Assembly: GCF_001625215.2 (NCBI RefSeq)
Contig: NC_030385.2
Span: forward strand, 46,525,598-46,589,597
From: Daucus carota subsp. sativus
Taxonomy: Eukaryota; Streptophyta; Magnoliopsida; Apiales; Apiaceae
Direction: 5' to 3'
DNA: 64,000 nucleotides
A model generated the notes under the pieces. It searched no databases and was not told the DNA's origin. It saw only the letters and a program-made list of their open reading frames with translations. This document shows positions 12,019 to 24,000 of this stretch, piece after piece. The position numbers and the translations under genes are program-made. Within the stretch, counting starts at the first letter, position 1. Every line of letters starts with the position of its first letter.

Positions 12019-13158
12019 ATGACCTTGACGATGCCATCCGTTAGTCCTGACTCATCTGATCAGGATAGAGAACCATTTGTTGAGGTTGATCCATCTGGAC
12101 GTTTTGGTCGATACAGTGATCTACTAGGTGCTGGTGCTGTTAAAAAGGTATATAGGGGGTTTGATCAAGAGGAAGGTCGAGATGTTGCATGGAATCAGGT
12201 ACGTCTGAGGAAGTTTTGCGACGATCCGTCCATCATCAGTAGGCTTTTCTCGGAAATTGAGTTGCTGCAAACACTGAAGAACGAGAACATCATTGTTCTA
12301 TACAGTTTCTGGAAAGACGTTGAACATAATACTTTGAACTTCATTACTGAGGCATGTGCATCCGGAAATCTTAGGGATTACAGGAAGAAGCATCGCCATG
12401 TGTCAGTGAAGGCTTTAAAGAAGTGGTCGAGACAGATACTGGCTGGTTTGGACTATTTGCATAACCATGACCCATGTATAATTCATAGGGACCTGAATTG
12501 CAGCAACATATTCATTAATGGAAATATTGGAAAGGTATCTCCTTTTCTTCTCACTTATAATTTTCCTTCTAATAACATATATGGTTTATGTTCTAGTTCC
12601 CATGTCGTGAGGATCTGAATAACTTCCCCTTTCCACCCTTTTTTTTTTTTTTCCCTGTATTCCTATAGTTCTTTCTGCTGATTTCTCGTAAATATCAGTT
12701 GGCTACCTTGTATTTTTCATTCCACACCTTTGAATTAATTTTGTAACAATGTTGTAATATAATCACAGGTCAAGATTGGTGATCTTGGATTAGCTACAGT
12801 GGTAGGGAGGAGCCATGTTGCTCATTCACTGCTAGGGACACCCGAGTATATGGCGCCAGAGCTGTATGAAGAGGACTACACGGAGTTGGTAGACATATAT
12901 TCATTTGGTATGTGCTTGCTTGAAATGGCTACGATGGAAATACCATACAGTGAGTGTGATAGCATCGCCAAAATATACAAGAAGGTTACAAGTGGAGTGA
13001 AACCTAAGGCCATTGACAAAGTAAGTGATCCAGACTTGAAGGCATTTATTGAAAGATGCATTGGTCAGCCCCGAGCAAGACCGTCTGCCTCCGAACTTCT
13101 GAAGGATCCTTTCCTCGCAGAAACAGAGAATACTGAAACCGACAGTACTATTATTTGA
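12019..13158 (+). CDS. WNK11: WNK-type serine/threonine protein kinase (WNK11-like)
   Basis: The coding exons are 12019-12534 and 12769-13158 (301 aa), joined in phase. The kinase domain fills nearly all of the protein, as in the short plant WNK11 class. The glycine-rich loop [13 protein letters not shown] carries the WNK-type lysine in strand beta-2, while the usual beta-3 lysine is replaced in DVAWNQV. The catalytic loop is [12 protein letters not shown], the metal-binding motif is DLG (KIGDLGLA), and the activation loop ends [10 protein letters not shown] second in-frame ATG at 12031 gives MPSVSPD, which resembles plant homologues better from memory, so the true start may be there. Plant WNKs are cytosolic kinases linked to flowering time and stress signalling. 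Confidence 0.93.
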
Positions 13159-14575
13159 TAGTGTTCACCTGGAAATGAATTGTAGATGAAAGCCCGACTC
13201 TAATCTCTCTGATGTACACATGTTTCAAGATTTTTCCGCAAGGTTAATGTCTCTATTTATATGTATATAAATTCCTGATGCCTGATGTTTGTTCTTTCCA
13301 TTCCATTTATTGGCATAACATAATAATTTCTGAACATATTTCTGATACTAAAATGATATAAAGCATCAACAAAGTATTTCCTCTCATGTAATTTGCTATC
13401 TTTGTTCGGGTTCGGGTTCATGACAGATGTTCGTTATATCGTAAAACTTTTTTGCCTCTATTGTTTGTAGCTTAAGCGATTCTTATCACAGAAATGTTCA
13501 CACAAATATGCATCGAAGGCATGTTCTTCCAGCATTTAATAAATTCAGAACAATGTGTGATGCAAGCATATATACTTAAAAAAACATATAAACTAGGCAT
13601 AAAATCCTTGGGATTGAGAATTGCCTAGTCTAAGCAAACAAAACAGCCCAGTTTGCTTACAACTTACAAGCCGTGCCGTTGTGGGTGTATGCTTATTCCA
13701 CAACCCAAACAAAACTTCACCCGCACTTCATCTCAACTCTCACCTTTTCATTATCTCCATTTGCACCCCCATAATATTCAACTCCCTCACTTCCACCTTT
13801 TCTCCATCCCCATACCACCAAATTCCACCTCTTCTGCTATCCATGGTTTTCATGCACAACACATACTATATACATATTTATCAAATGACCATATGCCTGG
13901 GAAGCATGAGTACGGATGCGGGTAGAGAAGTGAGTGCTACAGGGATACGGAAATTCGACAAATTTAAAACATATGGAGATTGAGGTGTGTGGGGATTCGA
14001 CAAATATTACTATATTAAAAAAATATATTATGCATGTATTTCAAGAGTTATACCTATATTTTAATTAAATAATCAAATTAATAAGTTCAATATCCGTAAC
14101 AGTTTATATTATGATTATTTGATAACATAATTATTACATTATATAATAATTAAGTTACAAAATATTCAACTAATTACAAAATTAATCATTAATTTTTTTT
14201 TTGGATAATCTTGGACACTCAAGATTCCCAAGAAATGGAGTGCGTTGTGCGGTGGGTTGGTCCCGATACACTGGCTACCGGGTTGTGAGAGTTGAGGTCG
14301 CTAAGGTCTGATGGGGTGCACTGTTTCGAGAAGCGTTTTTCGAGGCTTAAAACTAGGATTTTATGCTTCACTCGTGCGCCTAAGACTTTGACTGGAGTCT
14401 GGGCATATATAATAAGATTGCCCCCCTTGTCCTAGTCTTAAACAAAGTCTGATGAAATTTACTTAGCTGGTTTTCTTCATTTCTTGAAATTGAGAGAATA
14501 GGCTCTGTCTCTGTTACCATTTGAACAAGATTTGTATTTTTTGTTCTTGTTACATTTTATGAGCTACTTCTTGCA
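13159..14575. other. Intergenic between the WNK and BTB genes
   Basis: This holds the WNK 3' flank, a C-rich stretch at 13640-13850 with chance open frames, AT-rich sequence to about 14195, and a GC-richer block at 14200-14420 with no homology I recognise. The BTB leader probably begins near 14420-14575. Confidence 0.4.
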
Positions 14576-16997
14576 ATGGATTCTGGCAGTTCGAAACACA
14601 GTTATTCGCTGCATTCAAGTCCTTTTTCGTCTCCAAAAGTTTCTGCACTTCTAAAAATCAAGATTCTTTCATGGTATGTTGGTTGTTAATTGTTAAACAT
14701 TCTTAATTACTAGTCTACTAAATGCTTTGAATGCAGCTTGCGGTTTTTGTTGAGAACCAGTCCATCTAAAATCTCGAGGTGTTAGAGGAAGGTCCTGAAT
14801 GGATCTTATGCTATATTTCATTTGTTGAGCAGAAACTAAAAAATGTCTGTTCAACTGATTTAATTTACAGGAGCCAGGAGAGCGGTTTACCTATATCTGT
14901 TCGTGTTCATGTTGCCGGTAGAACATTTAACCTTCACAAGGTAAGATGAATGTTAATTCGGAATCAAGGGCTTAGCTACCTGAATGCAATTGTAAAATTA
15001 TATAAAATTTGATGTCTGCAAGTTTTTTTTTTTTTGTTCGAGTGTTTAAAAAATTTTGTTACTTGTTATGGTTCAGTATCCACTGTTTACGAAAAGCAAG
15101 TACTTGAACAGAAAATTGAGAGATTCAAATGAGGTAGAGCTACCAAGAGATTTTCCAGGAGGACCAGAAACTTTTGAGATGATTGCCCTTTTCATCTATG
15201 GAGCTTCCACTTTAGTCAATCCGTTTAATGTTGCTGCACTTAGATGTGCAGCAGAGTTTCTTGAGTTGAGAGAAGAGAGTAACTCCCGGAACCTGTGTGA
15301 AAGGTTTGATATTTATCTGAACCAAGTTGCATTGCAGAACTGGAATGACACTTTGATTGTTCTCCGAAAGTGTGAAACATTGCTTCCATGGGCAGAAGAG
15401 CTTCGAATTGTGAGCCGTTGCATAGAGTCTCTTGCATTTATGGCTTGCATGGAGATTCTTGATCCTGAAAGGAGGAGGGACCAGCCAGTAGTCACACTGG
15501 AGGCTTTGGCTAGTCAAGCTTGGAGCCATCAAATAGTGGAGGAGATCGTGGATGTCTGGATTAAAGATCTTATTGCTTTGCCATTTAGGTTTTTTCAAAG
15601 AATAATCAAGTCTTTAAGAAGACAAGGTATGAGGGATAAGTATGTTGCTCCCATCATTCTTTTTTACGCGAATAAGTGGGTTTTGTCTTTAAAGACAGGC
15701 AACTTCAGGGAGAGTTCTGGTGATACAAATAGCCAGAGTCTGGCTATTTTACAAGGTGTTGTTAGTTTGCTGCCTATGGGAGAAAACGCTAGTAAGATCA
15801 TACCTGTTGGGTTTTACTTTTCGTTGCTTTCAAAGTGTCTGGAACTTGGCCTAACAAATGATACTATTAATGCAAAGTTAAAAGATTTAATTGTGTCTCT
15901 ATTAAATACCGCTTTTCTTGAGGATTTTCTTCTGCCAACAACTGAGACAGGTTCATTCTCTTCCAGCTTTGAATTAGTCACTATGGAGAGTATTTTCTAT
16001 TCATATGTATCAGTTAACATAAGCTCGAGCAGTACCCCATTGCCAAGTATGACTATTGTTGCAGAACTATGGGACATGTATCTTGGTCATATAGCTACTG
16101 ATCCAGTAATGAGCTCTAAACGATTTATGGATCTTATTGAAATTGTGCCGATGTCTAGTAGGCAAAACCATGATTATCTTTACAGGGCACTGAATACCTT
16201 CCTTCAGGTAAGCTGCTCCATCTTTTGAGAATCATCCTTGATTTCATGTTCAGTTCTGACAATTATTACTGCAAACTAAAATGGAAATATCATATTTCAT
16301 AGTTTCTATCGGATTTATTCAGGTGCACCTTGACTTGTCGGAAGAAGAAAGAGAAATGATATGCAGGGACCTTAAATGCCAGAAAATGTCACAAGAGATT
16401 TGTGTTGAAGTAGTTCAAAATGAGTTGATGCCACTGCGGTTGATTGTCCAAGCACTTTATGTTCAGCAACGAAGCACACACCAAGCGCTCAAAGATTGCT
16501 CTGAGTCTTTCAGATATACAGTTTCCAGCAAATTCTCAGAAAACTTGGCAAGAAGCCAAATTCTTGGTGCAAGTCCATATATAGAAGGAGAAGAAACATG
16601 CAGCAGAACCCTTAGTTTTTTGCTGCAGAGAGACTTTGCAATGGAAAGCTCTGAGGCCTCGATGGATGACTACAAGTCCACAACTTGTAGAATTCAGAAT
16701 CTTGAACATGAACTCATAACCTTAAAGGAGAAAATTGAAGTACAGAACTTCTCAAAGAGTATAAATCAACCGACTTCAGAAAAACAACAGAGCTTAAAAC
16801 CATATTGTTTGGGAGCAAGAACGTTGAGCAAGAAGAGAAATCCGATTGGACACGGGACAGGTTGCATAGGCTCTCTGAATTTCATATCTCAAAGGAAGTA
16901 TGTCAACAATTTACTGAAGGTTTTCAGAAGCTTACATTTGCTAGGAAGCAAAAAGAAGAAGAAAAAACCCCGAGCCCCAAGTCTATGGCAAAAGTAA
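14576..16997 (+). CDS. BTB/POZ domain protein of the NPH3/RPT2 family
   Basis: Four exons (14576-14673, 14871-14940, 15077-16207, 16323-16997) join in phase to give 657 aa. An N-terminal BTB/POZ domain (about residues 30-130) includes SGLPISVRVHVAGRTFNLHK, LPRDFPGGPETFEMIALFIY and CAAEFLEL. The NPH3 domain follows, from TLLPWAEELRIVSRCIESLA through FFQRIIKSLRRQGMRDKYVA to the family signature HDYLYRALNTFLQ at the exon 3/4 junction. The C-terminus has a coiled-coil segment (IQNLEHELITLKEKIE) and the basic tail GCIGSLNFISQRKYV…LLGSKKKKKK. Such proteins are thought to be substrate adaptors of CUL3 ubiquitin ligases; relatives act in phototropism and auxin transport. Intron 1 holds a fragment related to the MITE at 37016. 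Confidence 0.9.
14761..14815. repeat. Fragment related to the Tourist-like MITE at 37016
   Basis: Inside intron 1 of the BTB gene, gaggtgttagaggaaggtcc followed by tggatctta matches the right-hand half of the element at 37016-37160. No left half or target duplication remains. Confidence 0.5.
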
Positions 16998-17700
16998 ATG
17001 TAACATGTTAAGTATAGTTTTGTTATTTTAATAACTATGTCAATGTACTTTCACTTGCTTGATTAGTAGAAGAAAATTCTGCAAGTATTTGGGTTTTCTG
17101 TACTTCGACTTTGTATAAGTGTGTAGTTATAGTTATGAAAGGCCTCTTTAACATGTTAATCAAAAGCAACAAACTAGCTATATGACTATATGACCAAGAT
17201 ATATGTCCCATAGCTCTGCAACAATAGACAATACTTCTGTGGGACATATAGCTACTGATCCAGCATGGCTCTTTGTGTAGTCAAGCATTCAGAGGTGTCC
17301 TGGTCAGAGAAGTGCAACTGATTCACTGCAGTTCCGAAGATCAGAATTCTTGATAATCATCAGGAGTTCAATATTTATGCCATAAGTAAGGACCAGGAAC
17401 ATCTCTTCTGGCAGTTTGTTAGGCACCTATCTGTTAGCAGATCTATTGTAAAATTAAGCATGATTTCCTGCAATGTGTTGCTGCTATGCAGTATAATCGA
17501 GTCCATGTTTATCAATAGAAAATATCTCCAACATTCTAAAATTGTGTTTTCTCATACATATGGTATGTAGTGTTTTTATATGTCTAACAGAACGCGATCA
17601 CAGAGATGATGCTGTTGGATTATATAATCTTATCTTGTGTATACTAGAATATTCCTCCACTGATTAAAGGGATGGAATATAGACTTATCAGCAGTCCATA
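16998..17700. other. BTB gene 3' flank and intergenic
   Basis: Non-coding. A 20-bp string at about 17243-17262 (catatagctactgatccag) also occurs inside BTB exon 3 near 16089, so a scrap of that exon may have been duplicated. Nothing else stands out. Confidence 0.4.
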
Positions 17701-17808
17701 AGTAGCAATAATGGAGGAATCATCAAAGCAGAGGATCTTATCTAAATAAGGAAAGAATCATCAGTCAATTTCAGTCTCATGGGATTCAACTCATCATTTG
17801 CTATAAAT
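17701..17808 (+). promoter_or_regulatory. Promoter block of array copy A
   Basis: ataatggaggaatcatca (from 17708) and gatcttatctaaataagg (from 17734) are followed by a TATA box at 17802-17808. The same words in the same order precede copies B, C and D. In A the ttatctagataag palindrome is altered by one base. Confidence 0.6.
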
Positions 17809-18468
17809 TGCGTTGAAGGAGAGAGTTCTATCCAGCAGCAGCAATACCAGAGATCGAAAGGTACTCTTGAGAACAGAGTTCTGAAGATCATCAAACAATG
17901 GCTCAACTAGTTCAAATCTGTGATGTCAAGCCAAATCTTGTGACTGTCCCGCATTGCAAGAACACCATCGATGTTCAGCACCTCAAGGCAAGTGATCATG
18001 AAATTTTAGACTGAAATTGCAGAAAACATATATGATCAGTGTAGTTACTGATAGATATTGAAATATATAATGCTAATCTTTTTTTCATAACTAAAATGCA
18101 GAATGGTACTGAATATGTGAGGGCATGCGCTCTTCAGTTGGAAGGGAACTGGCAAAAACAGTAAGTGTGCAGAAGCAATTAGGTTTCAGAAATATGCATT
18201 TCTATTCTAAATATATTTCTGAATATCTGATCAAATTCATTAAATATATTTGCAGTGGAACTTACATTGAGTTACTAGAGAGCACCGACTTCAAAGTTAG
18301 CGGAGAATGTCAGCTGAGAGCTGGAGAAGACCCTTATGTAGGCCATTTTGTGGTCGGGCTGGCAAAGCACCATAGCATGGGAAAAGTGAAAACTGAGAAA
18401 AGCCCTCCTTATGAAGAGTCCGAAGAGGACTTCACTTGTCATTTGCCTGGGATAATGACACCTATTGC

Positions 18469-19049
18469 TAGAGGTGGCAAAATGTGGTTTTGGTTTGGTT
18501 TTGGTTCTTATAAAATGTATTTGGTTTGGATAGATGAACCAAAACCATTTTCAAACCATATATTAATAAATGTGGTTATGGTTTTAGTTTGAATTATGGA
18601 TAACTAGTTTAGTAAGCAAAAATAAATATTATATAATGAACAAAAGTTAATACACTCAAATCACAATATAATGAATACTAAATATATAACAAAAGTGGGT
18701 GTGAGTGTGTGAGTTGATGGAGTGGTTTAAGCTCTTGGCTTCTCCAAGTAAGGTCATGAGTTCGAATCATGGGATGTGCATGTGTGATAATTAGCAAAAA
18801 GAAAGAAAGAAAAGAAAAGGAGCAAAAAGAAAGAAAGAAAAGAAAAGGAACATAATAGTGTGTGTGGAGAGTTATAAGAAATCTTAAAAGTGAGACCAAA
18901 TATGGTTAGAACCATATTTTGTGAGAAATATGAGACTAGAAACCAAACCAAATCCATTTTTCTAAATGTGATTTCAAATAGATCCAAATTCACAATTTTG
19001 TTTTGGTTTGGATTGGATTAATGGTTTTGCATCCATATTGCCACCTCTA
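18469..19049. mobile_element. hAT element inside exon 3 of copy A
   Basis: The ends are tagaggtggcaa… and …attgccacctcta, a good inverted repeat. The 8-bp target duplication cctattgc is perfect (18461-18468 and 19050-19057) and both copies are exon sequence. Subterminal regions repeat ttggttt/aaaccaaa words. There is no transposase. The exact duplication and the near-normal host exon on both sides suggest a recent insertion. A tRNA-like segment is nested within it. Confidence 0.9.
18694..18870 (+). mobile_element. Possible tRNA-derived SINE nested in the hAT element
   Basis: A box-A-like gttgatggagtgg (18713-18725) and a box-B-like gagttcgaatc (18758-18768) lie 45 bp apart, as in tRNA genes and tRNA-derived SINEs. 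They are followed by two tandem 28-bp purine-rich units starting agcaaaaagaaag (18793-18848). It does not fold as a true tRNA gene and I found no clear target duplication. Confidence 0.4.
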
Positions 19050-19178
19050 CCTATTGCACTAGGTCCTTGTGACGATGAATATGTCAAATTTTCGCTCACC
19101 AGTGCTGAACCCTACTGGAAACTGCAGAAAGGCCTGATCATATATGGTGTTACTTTCACTCCTATGGAAATGGCTTAA

Positions 19179-21215
19179 TATAAATGTGATCAAAGTAGCC
19201 ATAAGCGTGTCAAATGTCAAGCTCATAGCTTATGTTGTTTCAGTTCATTTCATGCATGTAATAATGAAATAATTACATTAACACCAGCAAGGTTGTTAAT
19301 GTACTATGAAATAAAGAGATTAAACCATAACTACCATTAGGTAGATGGTTTATCCTTCTAATTAAATCCTTCCATCTATTCGACCTTATTGACTACTTTA
19401 CATCTAGCTATTGGTTACTCTCTCCTATTTTGTGTGAACCATCAACTTGCACTATCTGATTGAAATTGAGTCAAACATTCATTTAAACCAAGGACAGATG
19501 AAGCAGAGTAATGTTTCACAATGCTGTGCATATTATTAACAAACTCAAATGCACAAACAAACTAAGAACTTACTTTACGAAGACCAAGAATACTGTCTCA
19601 TATTATCAATTATCATAGAAAGTTTTAAAGTGATTTTGTTAAGAAATGAATAAGGCAAGAGGAGTATACTATTGATACATCGAGTAATTTATTCACCTTG
19701 CAATGGATTAAATTTTTTGTTAATTATTTTATATTTAGACGTAAGAGTAAGATCTATTCTATTATTGTCTAATTTCAGTATTACTCAATTTAAAATACTT
19801 TCGTTTAGATATGTCAATTTTCGTTAACGGAATTTAGACAAATTTAATTTGAGGTCCGATAAAATATGACTCAGATTCTTTTTTCAAATCTTCAATTAGA
19901 TTTTATTAAACAAAAAATCCGAGTTATATCGAATTATTTTTAGCTAATTATTATGCAATTAAAATAAACATCCTTTAAATAAAAAGTTATATTTTAAAAT
20001 ATATTATTTAATCAAATAAATAATAATTATCTGATTTCAAAATAGATACATGACAACCGTTTTTTTTAACCAAATTATTATAGATAATCCAGAGTTCAAA
20101 TCTCATTAACAAATTAATTTAAATAACATCCTATCAAACACATAATTTATTTTTAATTTATTTTTAATCTCTGATTAGTTTTTAAAAATTCTAATATTTC
20201 TATTTATAAAAATATTTTTATAAATTTTTCACTTTAGTTGTATAAATAATTATCATTTAATTTATTATAATCCAATTATAAAGTCATTTATGTAAATGTA
20301 ATTATAAAATATATTAAAATTATTGTATGCTTTTTAATATAAAATAAAGAAGGATAGAATTTGATTTTTATTGATAGCATGTTATTGTAACTTATTTTCT
20401 TTTAAATGTAACTTATTTTATTTTAAATCGTTTAGTAATTATTATTTGTGTCTCTATTTTTGTCTTTTCCATTACAAATAATTATTAAAATTTTAGTAAT
20501 ATAGTTTTGCATAAAATTTAATTTATGATTCATTAATAATAAATAAATATTATACTTATTAAAGAACATAATTGCATAAATTCAAAATGTTTAAATATTT
20601 ATATATTAAAATTATGTGAACTTATATTTAACATATTTTAAGTGATATATTCTAAACCTATAGTTAAGTGTCTATAGTTTCTATGGACTTTTCGGTGGTT
20701 ATATACTTATATTACATCGATTTTATTAATAAAATATTTTTAATTCAACTAATTTTATTATACAAAATATGACAAAAGAATTCAAGATCAATTAATAATA
20801 TTAACTGATCTCTACAGTTATATTAAATAAGAAATTATCACTTTAAACATTAAAATTATTGTTAAACTTAATCATTATGACATGTGAATCTTATTATATC
20901 TGATTTATAAGTACAGAAGGGATCTTGTTTAACTTAACTCATCACCTGTGTGTGAATAAATACACCTGCTCTAAATTCCTCTGTGAATAAAATACACATG
21001 TCCAAACATGCGCATTTAAAGGACTTGATAGTTTGTAGCCTCTGCTAAATTCCTCCAAATGGAAATAAATCACATAGCTCATATTTAGCTTATGGCATGG
21101 CTAGATTCCTTCACTCACTGAGACACATGCATCTTTTAATAGAGAGCTCATGTTAAGCCTTGCCATGTGCCAGATTCCTTCACTGAATAAAGGAAAGCAG
21201 CTGGAAACAATCCGT
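19179..21215. other. Intergenic between array copies A and B
   Basis: The first 200 bp is the 3' flank of A, with the conserved hairpin. From about 19600 to 20900 the sequence is very AT-rich with no frame or bounded repeat. From about 20930 it resembles the upstream flanks of the other copies in broken form (cagattccttcactgaataaagg and similar). Confidence 0.5.
19323..19350 (+). promoter_or_regulatory. Conserved hairpin downstream of copy A
   Basis: Two nested stems, aacca/tggtt and ctacc/ggtag, form a 28-base hairpin about 145 bp after the stop, next to an aataaag-type polyadenylation word. All five array copies carry it. In A one base between the two stems differs (gat for ggt). Confidence 0.55.
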
Positions 21216-21393
21216 AAGTAGCCATAATGGAGGAATCATCAAGCTAAAGGATGCTCAACCTATCTAGATAAGGCAAGAATCATCCTCGCCCAGTCTCTGT
21301 CTTGTAAGATTTATTAGAATAATACATGATCCTGATAAGCCCTCCTCCCAAAGGTTTTGAGAGCTTGAACTGATATCGGTTATTGGTATAAAA
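21216..21393 (+). promoter_or_regulatory. Promoter block of array copy B
   Basis: ccataatggaggaatcatca (from 21222) is followed by tatctagataagg (from 21261), gatatcggtta (from 21372) and a TATA box at 21387-21393. The order matches copies A, C and D. Confidence 0.65.
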
Positions 21394-21455
21394 GGACTTG
21401 TAGCAACAGTACTACGATTGAGGACATACTCTTAAAAGCAGATATAATCTACGCA

Positions 21456-22134
21456 ATGATGGCTCAACGAGTTCAAAGTGATCTTAAGCAAGATGTTGTG
21501 TCCCCCACACATTCCAAGAACAGTACTCTTCAACACCTCAAGGCAAGTGATCATGATATTTTACTCAAATTGCAGAGAGAATATATGATCAGTACTGTGG
21601 TTACTGATTGATATTAGAATCTGTTATGCTGAATTTCTTTTTTCTTATCGTTAATATTCAGAATGGTACTGAATATTTGAAGGCAAGCGCTCTTCAGCTC
21701 GAAGGGAACTGGAAAAACCAGTAAGTGTAGGGAAGCATCTAAATGCTTTACAAAAACTTATATTAATCAAGTTACATATTAATAATGTGATTATCCGCAG
21801 TGGCACTTACATTGAGTTATATGAGAGCTCTCAATTTAAAGTTAGCGGAGAATGTGAGCTGAAAGCTGAAGAAGGTCCTTATGTAGGGCACTTTCTGGTT
21901 GGGCTGGCAAGGGATCACAACATGGGAAAAGTGAAAACTAAAAAAAGCCCTTTCGAGGAGGAGAACGAAGAGGACTGGACTAATCATGCACCTGGAATGT
22001 TGGCACCCATCAGCATGGGTATTTGTGACGACGAATATGTCAAATTCTCCCTTGCCAGTGCTGAACCCTACTGGAAAATGCAGAAAGGCCTAAACATATA
22101 CGGCGTTGTTTTTACTCCTTTGAAAAAGAAATAA
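21456..22134 (+). CDS. Array copy B: small PP2-like protein, intact
   Basis: Exons 21456-21542, 21662-21720 and 21801-22134 join to give 159 aa; a second ATG follows at once at 21459. The protein starts MMAQRVQSDLKQDVV, runs through NGTEYLKASALQLEGNWKN and ends DEYVKFSLASAEPYW…GLNIYGVVFTPLKKK. Intron 1 begins with GC (caag|gcaagt), and only this donor keeps the frame. There is no signal peptide or membrane segment, so the product is probably cytosolic. It is the most diverged copy (DWTNHAPGMLAPISMGI where C has DFTNHLPGIMTPIALGL), which fits long independent existence. Resemblance to phloem protein 2 lectins rests on the C-terminal WKxQKGLxIYGV pattern only. Confidence 0.72.
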
Positions 22135-22277
22135 TATGTGAACAAAGTAGCCATGAGACTGTCAAGCTCATGGCTTATGTTGTTTAAGTTCATCCTGCAT
22201 GTAATAATATGAAATAATCACATTAGCATCCCTGCACCAGCTAGGTTGTTTAATGTAGTATGAAATAAAGAGATTAA

Positions 22278-22305
22278 AACCATAACTACCATTAGGTAGG
22301 TGGTT
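22278..22305 (+). promoter_or_regulatory. Conserved hairpin downstream of copy B
   Basis: The same aacca…tggtt and ctacc…ggtag stems as in the other copies, about 145 bp after the stop and just after aataaagag. Confidence 0.55.
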
Positions 22306-23604
22306 TGTTCTTCTAAGCAAATCCCTCTGTTTCTTCGACCTGATTTCACTACTTTCAATCTAGCTATACACAAAATTTGTAGGGAACAAAAAAATTACTA
22401 GTACCCCAGGAAATTGGTGTTCTGCAAAATTCTGAACCAGATTATTGATCAAGACAAGCCAGAAGACTCTGAACAGATAAGGGTTAGTGAATAAACCGAC
22501 ATTTCATTCGAGTGAGAATGTCACTGGTTTAAGGCTTTAAGCAAGTGCTGAGAATTGTATTAGTTGAACTTAGACGGATATCATGCATTTAAAATTTTCA
22601 CAATGAACTCTGAGAAAATTTGGATCTACTATCTACATGAGACGAAACACACAAAATACAAAAAGTTGAACAGGCGAATTAAGAGATTAATAAGAGTAAT
22701 CTGCATTTTGGCAGACATCATAGCGGTAAACCACCTGACAGTCCGGATCATTAGCCAGAACAAAAGATAGCTCAATTTGTGCATATTAATTTATCAGTGT
22801 GATGAATAGTTTAATTCCCACATAAATTTTAAAAAGGACAAAAGAACACTCGGACCGTTTAACAGATGGATGATGGATTGTTGTTATCTATATCTGATGT
22901 ATACAATTCAAATGGTTTCCACTAAAATTTTGCCGTGAAAAAATGCTAATTTTAACCGATTTTAATTTCGACTGAATCCTATCAAAATTATAACTTGTCA
23001 AAACTATTATGTCAAAATTAATAATTTCGACAAAATTATTTTATGTCGAAATTAATCTTAACCTCGACAGGTAAGATGATCTGTTAAAAATATTCTTGGG
23101 TAATTGAAGAAGGGTAGTTTCCTGTCTGGCAATCGAGTGGGGGGTATTGCTGCGTTCTGAAAACTTTGAATTTATTTTATTTATTGATTAGAGTATATCA
23201 AGTTCATGTTAAAACGACTTTGAGCTTCTTCTTTAAACAATTCGACTCATGTTAAAGAGTTCAAGTATTCTGAAGGACGAGGGAAGCCAAGGTCATTAAT
23301 TAACAAACAAACAAATTTATTGTTTAAAGAGTATATGATCAAGTTCTTCCATCTTCTTTAAACAATTCGACTCCTGTTAAAGAGTTCAAGTATTCCGAAG
23401 GATGACAGAAGCCAAGCTCATTTATCAAACAAACAAACTTATTGTTTAAACCTTAGCTTGATATCTTGACCAAAAATTTAGCTAGGGTTAAAAGTCTAGG
23501 TCGGGTTTTAGTAAGAGATAAAGAGCATATACGTGCTTCCCCAACAGCTCAAAGAGTATATAATAAAGCTTAGAAGAGCCATCTCAAGAGCATATATTTC
23601 AAGT
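22306..23604. other. Junction between the two halves of the array
   Basis: Non-coding. 23190-23325 and 23326-23455 are a tandem pair of about 130 bp (…ttctttaaacaattcgactc…gttaaagagttcaag…). Related sequence lies upstream of copies C (about 25730-25900), D (28890-29050) and E (30900-31080). The pair therefore looks like the upstream tail of a further minus-strand unit whose gene is gone. Confidence 0.5.
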
Positions 23605-23826
23605 GATGGTAAGCAAGTAATTACTATATCATAAAATAGTATACTTTTAGATGCAGCTTTCTCTTACTTTTTGATTAAACAGCTTATTTTTCATTAATAT
23701 TTAAGAAAAATATTATTTTCTGGGGAAACCCCTCTCCGATAATGAAGTATTGCAATAACAGTATATAGCTAGATGTGAAGTAGTGAGGTGAGGTTGAACA
23801 GATGGAAGGATTTACTTAGCAGAATA

Positions 23827-23854
23827 AACCACCTACCTAATGGTAGTTATGGTT
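23827..23854 (-). promoter_or_regulatory. Conserved hairpin downstream of copy C
   Basis: Minus-strand equivalent of the array hairpin, with both stems perfect, about 147 bp after the stop codon. Confidence 0.55.
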
Positions 23855-24000
23855 TTAATTTCTTTATTCATAGTACATTAACAACCTTGCTGGTGCAGGG
23901 TTGTTAATGTATTTATTTCATTATTACATGCATTATAAACTTAAACAACATAAGCCATGAACTTGGCAGTTGACACACTTATGGCTACTGTGATCACATT

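Larger units (their letters stand above)
17898..19178 (+). pseudogene. Array copy A: small PP2-like protein gene split by a hAT element
   Basis: The three exons are 17898-17987 (MAQLVQICDVKPNLVTVPHC…), about 18103-18161 (NGTEYVRACALQLEGNWQK) and 18256-19178. Exon 3 is interrupted at 18469-19049 by a hAT element with an exact 8-bp duplication; without the insert the flanking codons are in one frame and end …KGLIIYGVTFTPMEMA with a stop at 19176-19178. Read through, translation enters the transposon and stops at 18590-18592. Intron 1 has a GC donor (caag|gcaagt). The C-terminal pattern VKFSL…YWKxQKGLIIYGV resembles the end of the phloem protein 2/Nictaba lectin domain (…WKSGLIIxGI), and QLEGNW resembles its LEIRGK strand. 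The family call is a guess from these motifs; the gene structure is secure. Confidence 0.7.

Noticed and set aside
13621-13983. 120-aa ORF downstream of the WNK gene
   Set aside because: Composition is that of C-rich non-coding sequence and no domain or splice context supports it.
17236-17262. Short match to BTB exon 3
   Set aside because: Only about 20 bp are shared, too short to call a duplicated exon.
18125-18592. 155-aa ORF over copy A
   Set aside because: It reads through introns and into the hAT element; it is not a real product.
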